NCBI GenBank assembly: GCA_009801085.1
Contig: VNWV01000007.1
Span: 248,001 to 312,000, forward strand
Length of the DNA: 64,000 nucleotides
From: Lasiodiplodia sp. COLG20
Lineage: Eukaryota > Ascomycota > Dothideomycetes > Botryosphaeriales > Botryosphaeriaceae
Direction of reading: 5' to 3'
Shown: positions 1 to 10,506 of the stretch, in pieces
Layout: each line of letters starts with the position of its first letter
How positions within the stretch are numbered: position 1 is the first letter of the stretch
Made by a program: the position numbers and the translations under genes
Notes under the pieces: model-generated
What the model was told of the DNA's origin: nothing
The model's database searches: none
What the model saw: only the letters and a program-made list of their open reading frames with translations

Positions 1-630
1 GCCACGGTCGTGGATAAGATCTCCTCGCACTACGGTTACCGCGCCATTGCCGAAGCCAACAGCAAGCTGCGACAGGCCATCCATTGCTGCAAAGGCAGTG
101 ACCTGCAGTGTGTGAGTGACGGCCGTAGTTGAAGAGTGCACGGTGGCTTACGGGGAACTGCTTCCTCCCATTGTGTATGGTGAGAGTAGACTGGCAGCGA
201 GGGGCACCGGTCTTCTTCTCGAGCTTGTCGAGGGCCCAGACCTTCAGAGTTGGCTCGCTCGAAAGGTCCTCGGCGATGGTCACGAGCAGCGAAGTGCCTT
301 GGACTTGCTTCATGTATCGGATGGAGCCGGTTTCGTGGGCTTGGAACTCGCGCACAACCTTGAAGGCGCTCGAGACGATGCGCACGGCACCATCTTGGCT
401 GCCCAGGAAGACATTGTCGGAGCCGGACGCAACGCTGGTGATTTTGCTCTGCTACAACGCGGTCAGGGTGGAGAGCATGAGGGTGGGGAGCGGGTCGGGT
501 ACATCGAACAGCGAGGCGTCCGGGAGCTTGACTTGGGAGACGTCGAAGAACTTGAACGGTTTCCACTGCAGCAAAGTCAGAGCGGGCGGGCGGTAGAGCT
601 AGCGGCGATGCGTACCCCCGCGAAAGCCAT
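1..630 (-). CDS. VPS11: Vps11/Pep5, HOPS-CORVET subunit, N-terminal part (cut by window edge)
   Basis: Exons on the minus strand: 630-616, 565-503, 451-152 and 102-1, so about 160 N-terminal residues are present and the rest lies beyond the window. The introns are 49-51 nt and all phase 0. The protein opens with a tiny exon (MAFAG), then WKPFKFFDVSQVKLPD, then the propeller segment with GSDNVFLG, FQAHETGSI and LEKKTGAPRC, all characteristic of fungal Vps11. Vps11 is a core subunit of both CORVET and HOPS, the tethers that drive endosome and vacuole fusion. Its N-terminal half is a beta-propeller and its C-terminus carries a RING finger, which is not visible here. The start was chosen because the 15-nt first exon restores the conserved N-terminus. 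The gene is divergent from YRA1. Confidence 0.9.
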
Positions 631-1153
631 GGCATCAGTCCATTCTCCAGGCGCGTCGGCGAGGACGTAGCCTGGTCGTGCGGCGGAGTGATATCAGATC
701 GCTGCCAAGCCTGGTGGCCCGTGCACTGCCAGCGCGTCGCGAGGGCGGGCTGGATTCCTTCGGCGCCTGCTCCCTCCTGCTTCGCCTCTCTCCACGACAC
801 CCATCGCCGCGACTTCCAAAGCCACGTCGCTTCATCCTGCTCATTGTACGCCCTTGCAACTGCAGCTTTTCTCGACTTCGCCGCCAGCGCCGACTTCTTT
901 CTTCTGCCACCTCCCGACTGGCGCGCGTCCTCACTCCGTGCGAAAGCCTTGCCTGACTCCCAGGCTCTGCACGCCCACGCGCCTTCCACCAGCTCCCCAA
1001 CTGAAGCGAGGTAGCCGCTGCCGACGCGACCTCACCCGCTCGAGACTTGACTGCGCCGCGATCCAAAGCCTCGACATCTCCGAGACGCTTTGCAACCGGT
1101 TGACCACCTACGTCACTTCCTTTGCCCGCAACACCATCAATCCTCCAGCCAAC
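631..1153. promoter_or_regulatory. Shared upstream region of VPS11 and YRA1
   Basis: These 523 bp separate two divergent start codons and must hold both promoters. The YRA1-proximal half is pyrimidine-rich, as in many filamentous-fungal 5' regions. I see no convincing TATA box and no further gene. The open frames crossing it in several phases show no family resemblance. Confidence 0.5.
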
Positions 1154-3164
1154 ATGTCGGACAAGCTCAACCAGTCTCTTGACGAGATCCTCAAGGCCAA
1201 CAAGCGCGTCTCCCGCGGCCGCCCTGCCGCCCGCCGCGCTGCTAGCGGAAAGGGCGCTGCTGCTGCCACCCCTCCCGTCGGTGGCGTCAAGAAGAACACC
1301 AAGGCTCCCAAGGCTGCCGCCAAGGCAAACATTCCTACTGGACCTGCCTCCAAGGCGCATGGAGACAGCAAGATCATGGTCAGCAACTTGGTATGCGCCC
1401 CGACTCCTGCTGTTCGTTGACCCTCAGCTGACACGCCACAGCCTCACGATGTGACTGAGCCTCAGATTAAGGTATGTTGAGCGCGAAGGCCGCTTAGCCT
1501 TGGACTTCTCTCGCCGTTCCTTTTGAGACGCACGATCCTCGCAAACTTCCTCTTGAACCTTCCCGGGGCGCGTTGGCATTCTCCGAACACATGCAAGGAC
1601 ACGCTGGTCGACCTCACTCCAACGAAGCAGATCTCCCGCATGCTCCTGCTCGCCCTTCGATGAGCTTGATGCACGGCCTGGGATTGATCGCACGTTGCAC
1701 GTCTCGCAGAAGGACCGTTTCAAGGCTACAAGACTGCCTGGCAAGCAGCTTGGCCCATCGCGGCGCGGACATTAGAGTGATGGCTCTGAGATTTACCTGC
1801 ACTGGTATCTCTTACTCGTACTATGCGGAGATTAAGGCACCGTGTCGTGGCAGCATTGGTGTCAGCGAGCACAGCAGTGAAGCAGTACAGCACAGCATCT
1901 TGAGCAACTTGAAAAGCCATCGACTGGCCTGAGTACCACACCACGGCAACCCTGGAGATCGTCCCATACCTCAGTCGGCGAGGGAAAGATCATCCAAATA
2001 TACAAAGACCTGGGACAAACCGTCATTGTCGGGCCTTTCCGGTCCTTCCGCGTTTGTGGGTTCTTGGCGCCCCCTTCCAATCATGGCTTTGTCCATGACC
2101 TTCGAACGATGCGCGTAGAGACACCGACGAGTGGAAGAGGAGGAAGAGTGGGTGTTTCCTCGGCAAGCACTGGAAACAGCATGAAGCTGTTGCTGCCCGA
2201 CTTGGATCGCTGAGGTTACTGTGGCACTAATCCCGGAGTTCGATTTGACGACACCTACACCTTGGCGTTGACCCATCCAACACGGACTGGACGCGGACCA
2301 CAGGTCCATTACTAACGTTCACTGCTGGCTCGCTGAACTGATGCTGCCCGTCTTGATACAATCGTCGTTTGGTTTCTGGACTTTTTCATCGACCAGCCAC
2401 ATTCCGTTTTGCCGCGCCTGGATGATTGTGATGGAATTCGGAAAATGTGCATACTCAGACAAGTCGACTAATCCCCCACTCTCTTTATAGGAGTACTTTG
2501 CGAAGAGCGTCGGACCGGTCAAGAAGGTTCTGCTCACCTACGGTCCCAACGGCCAGAGCCGCGGTGTTGCCACGGTCATCTTCACGAAGCCGAATGCTGC
2601 TGCTGAAGCTGCGGCGGCCCACAATGGCCTGAAGGTTGACAACAGGCCCATGAGAGTAAGAAATGGCGGCCCCGTGTTCAAGGCAGGGCAGCGCTTACGC
2701 AGCTTAGGTTGAGGTCATTCTCGGTGCCTCTGATGTCCCTCCTCCTGCGGCGCCGAAGCCGCTTGGCGAGCGCGTCCAGTAAGTCTAATCGGAGCATGAG
2801 TGCAGGCCCGGTGCTGACGAGTTTCAAGGCAACCCAAGAACGCTGCGAAGGCTCAGCCGAAGCCGGCTACGCAGACCAAGGCTGCGGCGGCGGCCGGCAA
2901 GGTGGGCAAGAAGCGCCTCCGCGGCAAGAAGACCAACCGTCCTAAGCCGAAGACGGCCGAGGAGCTTGATGCTGAGATGCAGGATTACTTTGATAGCGGC
3001 AACGGTGCGGGTGCGGACGGCGACACTGCGATGGCGACCAACGGCGGCGCCGTGCAGGCGGCTGGCAATGGCGGAGACCAGATGGAGGATGAGGTTATGG
3101 TGAGTGCTGATCATTGGCTTGGCGAAATGGCTTGGCAGGGTGGGCTGACAAACTTGTTCAGTAA
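1154..3164 (+). CDS. YRA1: Yra1/ALY-REF mRNA export adaptor (RRM protein)
   Basis: Exons: 1154-1390, 1442-1471, 2491-2655, 2708-2778, 2829-3099 and 3162-3164, giving about 258 aa. The N-terminus (MSDKLNQSLDEIL) is the Yra1/ALY N-box that contacts the export machinery. It is followed by an Arg/Ala/Lys-rich linker and one RRM (about residues 75-150) beginning IMVSNLPHDV with the RNP1-like SRGVATVIF. Then come a basic tail (KKRLRGKKTNRPKPK) and the C-terminal helix (AEELDAEMQDYF). Yra1 couples transcription and splicing to export through Mex67 and Sub2 in the nucleus. Intron 2 is 1,019 nt, about twenty times the local norm, and lies inside the RRM. The last intron places the TAA stop alone in the terminal exon; without that splice the frame runs on to 3435 with unrelated residues. 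Confidence 0.88.
1472..2490 (+). other. Long (1,019 nt) intron of YRA1
   Basis: The donor is GTATGT and the acceptor TTTATAG, with a CTAAT branch-site candidate about 18 nt upstream of the acceptor. Flanking exons join in phase 0 to give the continuous RRM sequence PHDVTEPQIK-EYFAKSVGP. No credible coding frame or structured RNA was recognised inside. In Saccharomyces cerevisiae, YRA1 also carries an exceptionally long, inefficiently spliced intron used for autoregulation. An equivalent role here is inference. Confidence 0.8.
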
Positions 3165-4361
3165 ACGGGAATCACAAGCACCACGTGCATGCTGGGCGAT
3201 CCTAAATTGCGATACGAGTCAGGCAGGGTCTGGAAGGTTGATGGCAGGGGTATCGAGGCGGCGGGAGTTATTTCTTCGGGGTGTACTAAAACACAAATGC
3301 GGACGGGCTCTCGACGGACAGACTGCTTTCTCTTCAGGGCTCGCGGCGTTTTTGTTTGGAGCAGTTGCAGGCTGCTGGGCCAGGGGGCGATCTGGCAGGG
3401 CCAAGCCCAAGCAACTGATTGATAGAAGCTTATAATAGCGAATAGCGATGATCACAGCGGGTAGCACGAGATCCGAACCCAAAGCAGTGGACGGTGAGGC
3501 TGGCGGCTCGGGTGAGCGCGTCCGCTGATCCAGCAGTTGTTGAGGCGCACCGTGGGGACAAGGGGTCTGGGGGCTGTGGGGAGGTTGACGTCTGGCAGGG
3601 CGGCTGCGGATTTGTGCGGAGAAACGGGAGCGAGGCCCCTTAGCGTTGACCAAAGCCTCGGCCAGGCGTGGGCCGGCGCTGAGCCATGACCAGCCGAGCC
3701 TCCACCAGTGCGGTGCCGCATCCGCACGCGCGGTTCCCAAATGTTAGAGCTGTTGAGCGTGCTGCCACGCGACACCGTGATACCGCGCGATGGCGGCCGC
3801 ATGGGCTGCCTGGCCCCTGTCGCCGTCCACGCCGCCGGCCGCTCCCCAACCCCGGCGCCTCGCTCGAAAGGAAGCCGACAGTGGGCGGTGGGCCGTGGGG
3901 CTCCGCGCTGCGGGCCCCGAGTCGTGGGCGGTACGGTTCCGCTCTTATCGGCACTGTCGTCATTGGGCACGCTCTGAGCGCGCGCTGCTCGCGGAGGGAG
4001 CTGGAGCCCACTGGAGTGGGGAGCTGGCAGTCCGCCGAGTGGCGATGGCAGTTGCTAAGGACGAATCACCGGCGCCTCGTGGTTGGACAGGCGGGGTAAA
4101 ACAAGCCCGCACGCGAGGGGCCCCTCCCTCTGCGCTCCACGATTCCTCACGACCGAGACAGCACATTGCTCCTTGCGGCTAGCCTTCGACGACGGTTGAC
4201 CGGGGTGCGGGGTCTCATCGGGCTATTGGCTTGCCCCAGAGGCTTCCGCAGTACTTAAGCCCTGCCGCCCCCGCAGCCGCTGGACTTCATCCACTATCCC
4301 TCGCACTCTTCTTTCCATTGATACCCATTTCCGCTTCGCTCTTCCTCAAACCTCTCCCACC
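3165..4361. other. Intergenic: YRA1 3' end and aldehyde dehydrogenase promoter
   Basis: About 1.2 kb, GC-rich, with overlapping open frames on both strands that look like composition artefacts. The 150 bp before the next ATG are C/T-rich and include an ACTTAAG element near 4252 that could serve as a degenerate TATA box. No gene is supported. Confidence 0.4.
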
Positions 4362-6234
4362 ATGACTTCCACCACTCTCCACACGCCGCACACCGGCAAG
4401 TACGAGCAGCCGACCGGCCTGTAAGTCCCGATGACACGATTGAGTCCGTCGCCGAGCTGACCCCGCCGTGCCCGCAGGTTCATCAACAACGAGTTCGTCA
4501 AGGGTGTCGACGGCCAGACTTTCGAGGTCATCAACCCCGCCACCGAGGAGGTCATTTGCTCCGTCCACGAGGCCACCGAGAAGGATGTCGACATTGCCGT
4601 CGCTGCGGCCCGCAAGGCCTTCGAGGGCGAGTGGAGGAAAGTCACTCCTCAGGAGCGCGGCAAGCTGCTCGTCAACCTCTCGATCAAGTTTGAGGAGAAC
4701 ATCGACCTCCTCGCTGCCGTCGAGTCGCTGGACAACGGCAAGTCCATCACCATGGCCAAGGCCGACGTGGGCAACTGTGCCGCGACTCTGAGGTACTACG
4801 GTGGCTGGGCGGACAAGATCCACGGCAAGGTCTGCGAGACCAACCTCGAGACTTTCTCGTACATCAAGAAGGAGCCTGTGAGTCGTCCTCGGCGCTGATT
4901 GGGTTCGCGGGAACCGTTGCTGATAGAGCTGTGCAGATTGGTGTCTGTGGCCAGATTATTCCCTGGAACTTCCCCCTGCTCATGTGGGCGTGGAAGATTG
5001 GTCCCGCCATTGCGACCGGTAACACTGTCGTTATCAAGACCGCCGAGCAGACTCCCCTGTCCGCGCTGGTCGCCGCCAGCCTGATCAAGGAGGCTGGCTT
5101 CCCTCCGGGTGTCATCAACGTCATCTCTGGTTTCGGCAAGGTCGCTGGTCAGGCCATTGCCTCGCACATGGACGTTGACAAGATCGCCTTCACTGGTTCG
5201 ACCGTCATTGGCCGTCAAATCCTCAAGTCTGCTGCTGGTTCCAACCTGAAGAAGGTTACTCTCGAGCTCGGCGGCAAGTCGCCCAACATCGTCTTCGAGG
5301 ACGCCGATATCGACAACGCCATCTCCTGGGTCAACTTCGGTATCTTCTTCAACCACGGCCAGTGCTGCTGCGCCGGCTCCCGTATCTACGTCCAGGAGAG
5401 CATCTACGACAAGTTCCTGGCTCGCTTCAAGGAGCGCGCCCTCAAGAACGTCGTTGGCGACCCCTTCGACCAGGGCACTTTCCAGGGTCCTCAGGTCTCT
5501 CAACTGCAGTTCGACCGCATTATGAGGTAAGCTCGAAGCCCTGCATTCCGAGGGAACAATCACTAATTGGCAACTAGCTACATTGAGCACGGCAAGACCT
5601 CCGGTGCCACCTGTGAGACTGGTGGCAAGCGCAAGGGCGACAAGGGCTACTTCATTGAGCCCACCATCTTCTCCAACGTCACCGAGGACATGAAGATCAT
5701 GCAGGAGGAGATCTTCGGCCCTGTCTGCGCCATTGCCAAGTTCAAGACCAAGGAGGATGCTATCCGCATTGGCAACAGCACCACTTATGGTCTGGCCGCA
5801 GCTGTAAGTTTTCACCGACGTCCCTTTAGCCTTCCCCGTATCACACCACATCACACCACCGCCCCCATACTTCTCCCCACACCCTACCCCTGGGGTCTCC
5901 CCTATCTCTTTCCCCAACCTGCTCCCCCGTTCCCGCTGCTCCGCCCCACTGCTGCCCGCCGATGACGGACGTCTGGATATATGAATCTCCGACTGACCGC
6001 CGATCTCTTGCGTCATAGGTCCACACCACCAACCTGAACACCGCCATCGAGGTCTCGAACGCTCTCCGCGCCGGCACCGTGTGGGTCAACTGCTACAACA
6101 TGCTGCACCACCAGCTTCCCTTCGGTGGCTACAAGGAGTCGGGTATCGGCCGCGAGCTCGGCGAGGCTGCTCTGGACAACTACGTCCAGACCAAGACCGT
6201 TTCCATCCGCCTGGGCGACGCTCTTTTCGGTTAA
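4362..6234 (+). CDS. aldA: NAD(P)-dependent aldehyde dehydrogenase (AldA type)
   Basis: Exons: 4362-4420, 4478-4877, 4937-5526, 5578-5803 and 6019-6234, giving 496 aa, the usual length for fungal class-1/2 ALDH. It oxidises aldehydes such as acetaldehyde to carboxylic acids. Visible hallmarks are the N-terminal FINNEFVKG, the substrate-tunnel/Rossmann motif [10 protein letters not shown], the cofactor loop FTGSTVIGR and the general-base Glu in LELGGKSPN (about residue 263). The nucleophile Cys is in [10 protein letters not shown] (about residue 297), followed by EEIFGPV and the C-terminal motif [11 protein letters not shown]. No targeting peptide is seen, so it is probably cytosolic. Intron 4 (215 nt) is pyrimidine-rich and much longer than the others. 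The family includes the ethanol-utilisation AldA and the Alt a 10/Cla h 10 allergens. Family assignment is certain; physiological substrate is inferred. Confidence 0.95.
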
Positions 6235-7484
6235 ATGACAGATACCCCCAAAAAGAAATAAAAAAACGAAAAATTGTGGTATGGTTGAGTTATGATCAAG
6301 GCTCTTCCGTGGGAGGAAACAGTTTGTCCCTGCTGGGGAGGCTGAAGGTTGGAAAGCCAGCGAAATTGAGCTTTGGTGCATTGAGCTGCTGCTAGTCTGT
6401 CATAGATTGCGCGGCTGCGTTGCTAATTTGCGATTTGGGAGGTGCACATCTTTTCCACCACATATCCTGCTGGAGAGCGTCAGCCTTGTAGCTTTTCACT
6501 GTATATACTATATCCCAACCATACTTTATGTTGATGAGTACAAATGCCTTCAATCACTTTCTCTTTGACATTTCAAGGTGTGTTCGCCGTGCTGCATCCC
6601 GCGCTTCCCTGCGTCGCAAAGAGCGACTTTTGGATCAGTTTTTGTTGACGTACGGATGTGACAAAAAAGGTCGATTTGAGCCCTGACTTTCCGCCACCGC
6701 CTCCGCCTCCGCCTGCGCCGCCGCCGCCGCCGCCCCCACTCTTAGCCCGCTGCAGCAACGGATGAGAAATTCAATAAGGTAACGCACCAATCTCGCGACG
6801 ATGAGGCTTCGGGGTAGCGTACACCGAGACGATGGCGAGACGCAAGCTGCTTTGTCGTCCGGAGATGCCCGCGCAGTCCGAATGCTTTTCTCACTATTCA
6901 CCAGCTCAATTGCGGGATGAAAATGTTCAAGATTGCTATTAGGTACGGAGGGATTAGGAGAGCAGACCGTCAATTACCCCGAGAAAATAGCAAGAAAAGA
7001 CGAAAGGACATGAAAAGGACGTGTATACACCCGATCCTGATCGAATTGGCCACTGAGAAAAAAAAAGCATTCGGTATCGTACAATCTCTACCCTTTCCTA
7101 GACACCTGCAAGTACCTCGTTTCGTGGTCAACTTCTTGTGAGGCTGCGTAGCGCGGAAGACAGAAAGAGAGAACGATTTAAAGGCAAGTAAGCAACGAGA
7201 CTAACAACAAAACGCCACGTAATGATGAACGCCCTTTCACTAACCGGCTCCATTGGTCAGATATTCGTCAAGAAGGGAGGAAATAAGAAAAAGGAGGAAA
7301 AGAGGAGAGAGATTCTATGCTTTTGGACCCTCTCCACGATGCGGAATAGATGCAAATTGGTCGTCCACACCCCTTCCTCATTTTCCCTGCGAACAATCGC
7401 TCTCCCTCGTTTGACTTTTGATTAGCAAATTGCCGTCACCTCTGTCGCATCCACTCAAAGCCAGCCGAGCGCAGCACCAACATC
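6235..7484. other. Intergenic: convergent 3' flanks of ALDH and the HAD-like gene
   Basis: About 1.25 kb between two genes transcribed toward each other. It contains a CCG/CCT-type trinucleotide-rich stretch at roughly 6691-6736 and several A-rich runs. No coding sequence, tRNA or repeat copy was recognised. Confidence 0.4.
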
Positions 7485-8693
7485 TCACATCCTCGCCGAA
7501 TCCACACTCCGATCCCTCTCATGCAGCGTCATCCTCACGGCATTCCTCGCCACCATCAGCCTGCCAATTTCCCACACGCCGTCCTCGGCCTGCTGGATGT
7601 AGTTGTTCCTGGCGCTATCCCTGCCACGCGTGTCCTCCGGGTGCTGTGCCACCGCCTCTGCATCCACAACGACGACGTCCACGCCCTCCTTGGCAGCGAC
7701 GCTGCGGCCATCGCGTCGGGCGCCGGCAAACAGGACAGTCTCATCAGGGCGGACGTCAATGCGCCTGAGAGCATCGGCGAAGCCATTGTTGCTCTCATTA
7801 TCGACGGAACTCTCGTCGAGGAGAGCGATGCGGTCAACGAAGTTATCGAGGTAGAGGTGCTCGATGAGCCAGGCGGCCATGTCCTTGGTGCAGTGCGAGT
7901 TGGTGCTGTCGACGGCTATGACGATGCGCGCGGAGCGCTTGAGCAGCGAGCGCAGCAGCGGCAACACGCCGGGCGCCGGATGCAGCTGGGCATACAATGT
8001 CTTCTTGTAGAGGCGGAAGAGATCGTCGATCTGGGCCGAGGCCTGCTCCGAGGTGAGGGTGTGAGGCACGGTGGAGAGGAGGGACTGGAGGAGCTGCTTC
8101 TGGTGGGCGGGCCAGGTCTCGTGGGCCTGCGGCGGGTGCGTGGAGCACAGGTCGCTGTAAGTGGTTTGGAGGGCGGCATAGGGCGCATTGTGGGCGTCGG
8201 CGACGGCCTGCAGAAGGGCATCGGTGGCTACAGCGGTGGCGTCGCGGTGGTTGTAGAGGGTAGTGTCGAGGACGAAGGCGAAGCAGGTTTTGGTAGTCAA
8301 GTACTCGCTAAAGAGCTCCAGCGGGCTGACATTGGCGGTATGCTCGATGGTAATGGCGGGGGCAGCCATGGCTTGATCAGTATGGTCGGAATTGGAGGAA
8401 GGGTGAAGACTGTCGCGGCGAACAGTGGTGGCGGGCGAAGAAAGAGTGTTGGGGTGAGCTGGGAGCTTGAGGCCAGGGCCTGTGCCTTGAGCTGCTGCAG
8501 GTTGCGCAAGAGGCTGGGCAGCGTCCGGGGTCGGGGTGAGCACGTCTCCCATGGCTCCACGTGGGCTCGCCGGTTGGGCGATCTGCGCGGTGAGTTGCGA
8601 GTCTTGGGACATTGGGGAGGGCTTGGTCCGGCGTCGTTGCCTGTGTGTCCGGAAGTGCAGGAAGTGGACGAGCGGGGCGATGGACTTCGCCAT
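7485..8693 (-). CDS. HAD-superfamily-like protein with degenerate catalytic motifs
   Basis: Single-exon gene, up to 402 aa. The first ~115 residues are Pro/Ala/Ser-rich and poorly constrained. The HAD-like part starts near CFAFVLDTTLYNHRDA, continues through a helical cap-like segment, then LHPAPGVLPLLRSLL, RIVIAVDSTN and ETVLFAGARRDGRSVAAKEGV. These correspond in order to HAD motifs I, II and IV. Motif I keeps the first Asp but reads DTT instead of DxD, and the usual GD of motif IV is GA. Loss of these acidic residues suggests weak or no phosphatase activity, but this is inference. Start choice is uncertain: an internal Met 28 residues in (MSQDSQL) is equally plausible. The gene is divergent from the SDR at 9404. 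Confidence 0.6.
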   Translation of the reverse strand: MAKSIAPLVHFLHFRTHRQRRRTKPSPMSQDSQLTAQIAQPASPRGAMGDVLTPTPDAAQPLAQPAAAQGTGPGLKLPAHPNTLSSPATTVRRDSLHPSSNSDHTDQAMAAPAITIEHTANVSPLELFSEYLTTKTCFAFVLDTTLYNHRDATAVATDALLQAVADAHNAPYAALQTTYSDLCSTHPPQAHETWPAHQKQLLQSLLSTVPHTLTSEQASAQIDDLFRLYKKTLYAQLHPAPGVLPLLRSLLKRSARIVIAVDSTNSHCTKDMAAWLIEHLYLDNFVDRIALLDESSVDNESNNGFADALRRIDVRPDETVLFAGARRDGRSVAAKEGVDVVVVDAEAVAQHPEDTRGRDSARNNYIQQAEDGVWEIGRLMVARNAVRMTLHERDRSVDSARM

Positions 8694-9403
8694 TCAGCTT
8701 TTTGTACTGTGGCTTGGAGCACGGCTGGGGTAGGAAGCTGGCTAGCTCTGTGCAGGGATGGCGTCAGAAGGGGACACAGCGAACAACGTCGACTCTGGCT
8801 GGCAAGAACAGGGCGGCTAATCAGTCAAATACAGCGCGGCAAGGGGCATGGCGGTCGCGCGAGGAGGGCAGGCGGACGTTGCGGTCAGTGCAAAGCCCAT
8901 CGCATGCGCACGTCAGGTGCTGCGTGGGATGCAACGGGTGACGACGACGAGTCGCGAGGCTGTGCCGCGGTGGAGCAGACGGTGGCCAAGCTGCCCGCCA
9001 TCTGACCAGCGCGACTGTAGCTGTGTGGTCAGCTCTGGGCGCCGGCGCGCATCCCTTCAGCGCAAGCGGGGAGATCGGCATCCGGAGCTCGTGCGCGCAG
9101 CTGCAGGCCCGCCGCGCAGCTGGGCAGCATCTCAAGGGACGCAGGGCGAGGCGGTCTGGTGTTGGGAGATGCGATGCAGGAACGGCGAGAGGGAGTTGCA
9201 AAATATGGCCCTCGGCGGCTGACTCGCGTGCCGAGGTTCGCTGCAGCTCTCCCCGCAAACGCCATCTACACCTCCCCATGGGGCAACCCTCGACGTCGGT
9301 GACATCGCCGCCCGCCCCATATCAAGCCGTGCGTGCTCTCTGGTGACTCTCACTCTCCGCGCTGCGTGCAATTGGTCTGCCTCATCGCGCCCGCCGCTCC
9401 ACC
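8694..9403. promoter_or_regulatory. Shared upstream region of the HAD-like gene and SDR
   Basis: 710 bp between two divergent starts, GC-rich. The plus-strand frame running through here from the HAD-like gene is an antisense shadow. A C/T-rich stretch lies just before the SDR start. No specific site could be assigned. Confidence 0.4.
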
Positions 9404-10506
9404 ATGACGAGCGCCCCGAAAATGAAGCAGCAGGCGCTCAGCGAGCAGCTCTCCAAGCCGCGCGAGGACCCCGGCATGTTTGAAAACATTCCCAAGATCC
9501 CCACAATAGCAGCCGACTCGGTTGGCCCGTACGTCAATCACCGCAACTGCGCCAGGCGTGCTCAGACGACTGACAGCGCACCTCAGGAGAGCAAAGGACA
9601 AAGTCGTCATCATCACCGGCACGCACCCCTACCTGCTGCTCCCTTCACATGCGCTGACTTTCCTCGAGGCGCCAATTCGCCAACTGGCATTGGCCGCGCA
9701 TCTGCCCACCAGTTCGCCCGCAACGCTGCCAAAGCAGTCTACCTGTGCGACTACAAGGATGAATTCCTAAGCGTGCACAAGCGGGAGATCAACCAACTCT
9801 ATCCCGACGTCGACGTCCAGGTCCGCACTTTCGATGCCGGCGACGAGGCCTCGGTCAAGTCGGTGGTAGAGGATGCCTTGAAGCGCCACGGCCGCCTCGA
9901 CGTCATGTTTGCCAACGCTGGCATTGTCGGCAGCACCAAGCCCTTCTACGACTGCACCGGCGAAGACTTCATGAAGGTGATGCGGACCAATGCCCTAGGG
10001 TAAGCCAAAGCCACTCGCTCAGTCTCGCTCCGCCTCACCTGTGCCCCAGCGTCTTCCTCGCCACCAAGTACGCCGCCAAAGCCATGCTCGTCACCTCGGC
10101 CGCAAAGCCCTACCCGGCTGGCTCCATCATCGGCACCGCCTCCGTCGCCGGCCTGCGCTCCAACGCCGGCGGGACCGACTACAGCGCGAGCAAGGCCGCC
10201 GTCGTGTCCATCATGCAGACGGCCGCCTACCAGCTGTCGGGCACCGGCGTCCGCTGCAACGCCATCTGCCCCGGTGTCATCGAGACGGGCATGACCAAGG
10301 CCATGTACGACGCCGCTCGCGCCCGCGGCACCGAGCGCAAGATCGGCCAGCTCAACCCGCTGCGCCGCGGCGCCGTCGCCGACGAGGTTGCCCGGGTCAC
10401 CCTCTTCCTCGCCAGCGACGAGGCTAGCTACGTCAACGGTCAAGCCTGGGCTGTCTGCGGCGGCTTGAGCGCCGGCCATCCGTTCGTTCCGGGGAAGCTA
10501 GCGTAA
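9404..10506 (+). CDS. Short-chain dehydrogenase/reductase (classical SDR)
   Basis: Exons: 9404-9528, 9587-9618, 9669-9999 and 10050-10506, giving 314 aa. After a ~40-residue N-terminal extension the Rossmann fold begins [17 protein letters not shown], a nucleotide-binding TG(x)nGIG motif with a two-residue insertion. MFANAGIVG supplies the NAG motif. The catalytic Ser-Tyr-Lys lies in GTASVAGL and DYSASK, and [10 protein letters not shown] follows. It should use NAD(P)H to interconvert an alcohol and a ketone; the substrate cannot be told. Intron 2 has a GC donor (GCACGC) and an AG acceptor; using it restores [10 protein letters not shown], whereas the unspliced frame does not. No targeting signal is evident. 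Confidence 0.85.

Noticed and set aside
7521..9005. 494-codon open frame on the plus strand opposite the HAD-like gene
   Set aside because: It is the complement of a GC-rich coding region and has Gly/Val/Glu-rich composition with no family resemblance; an antisense shadow.
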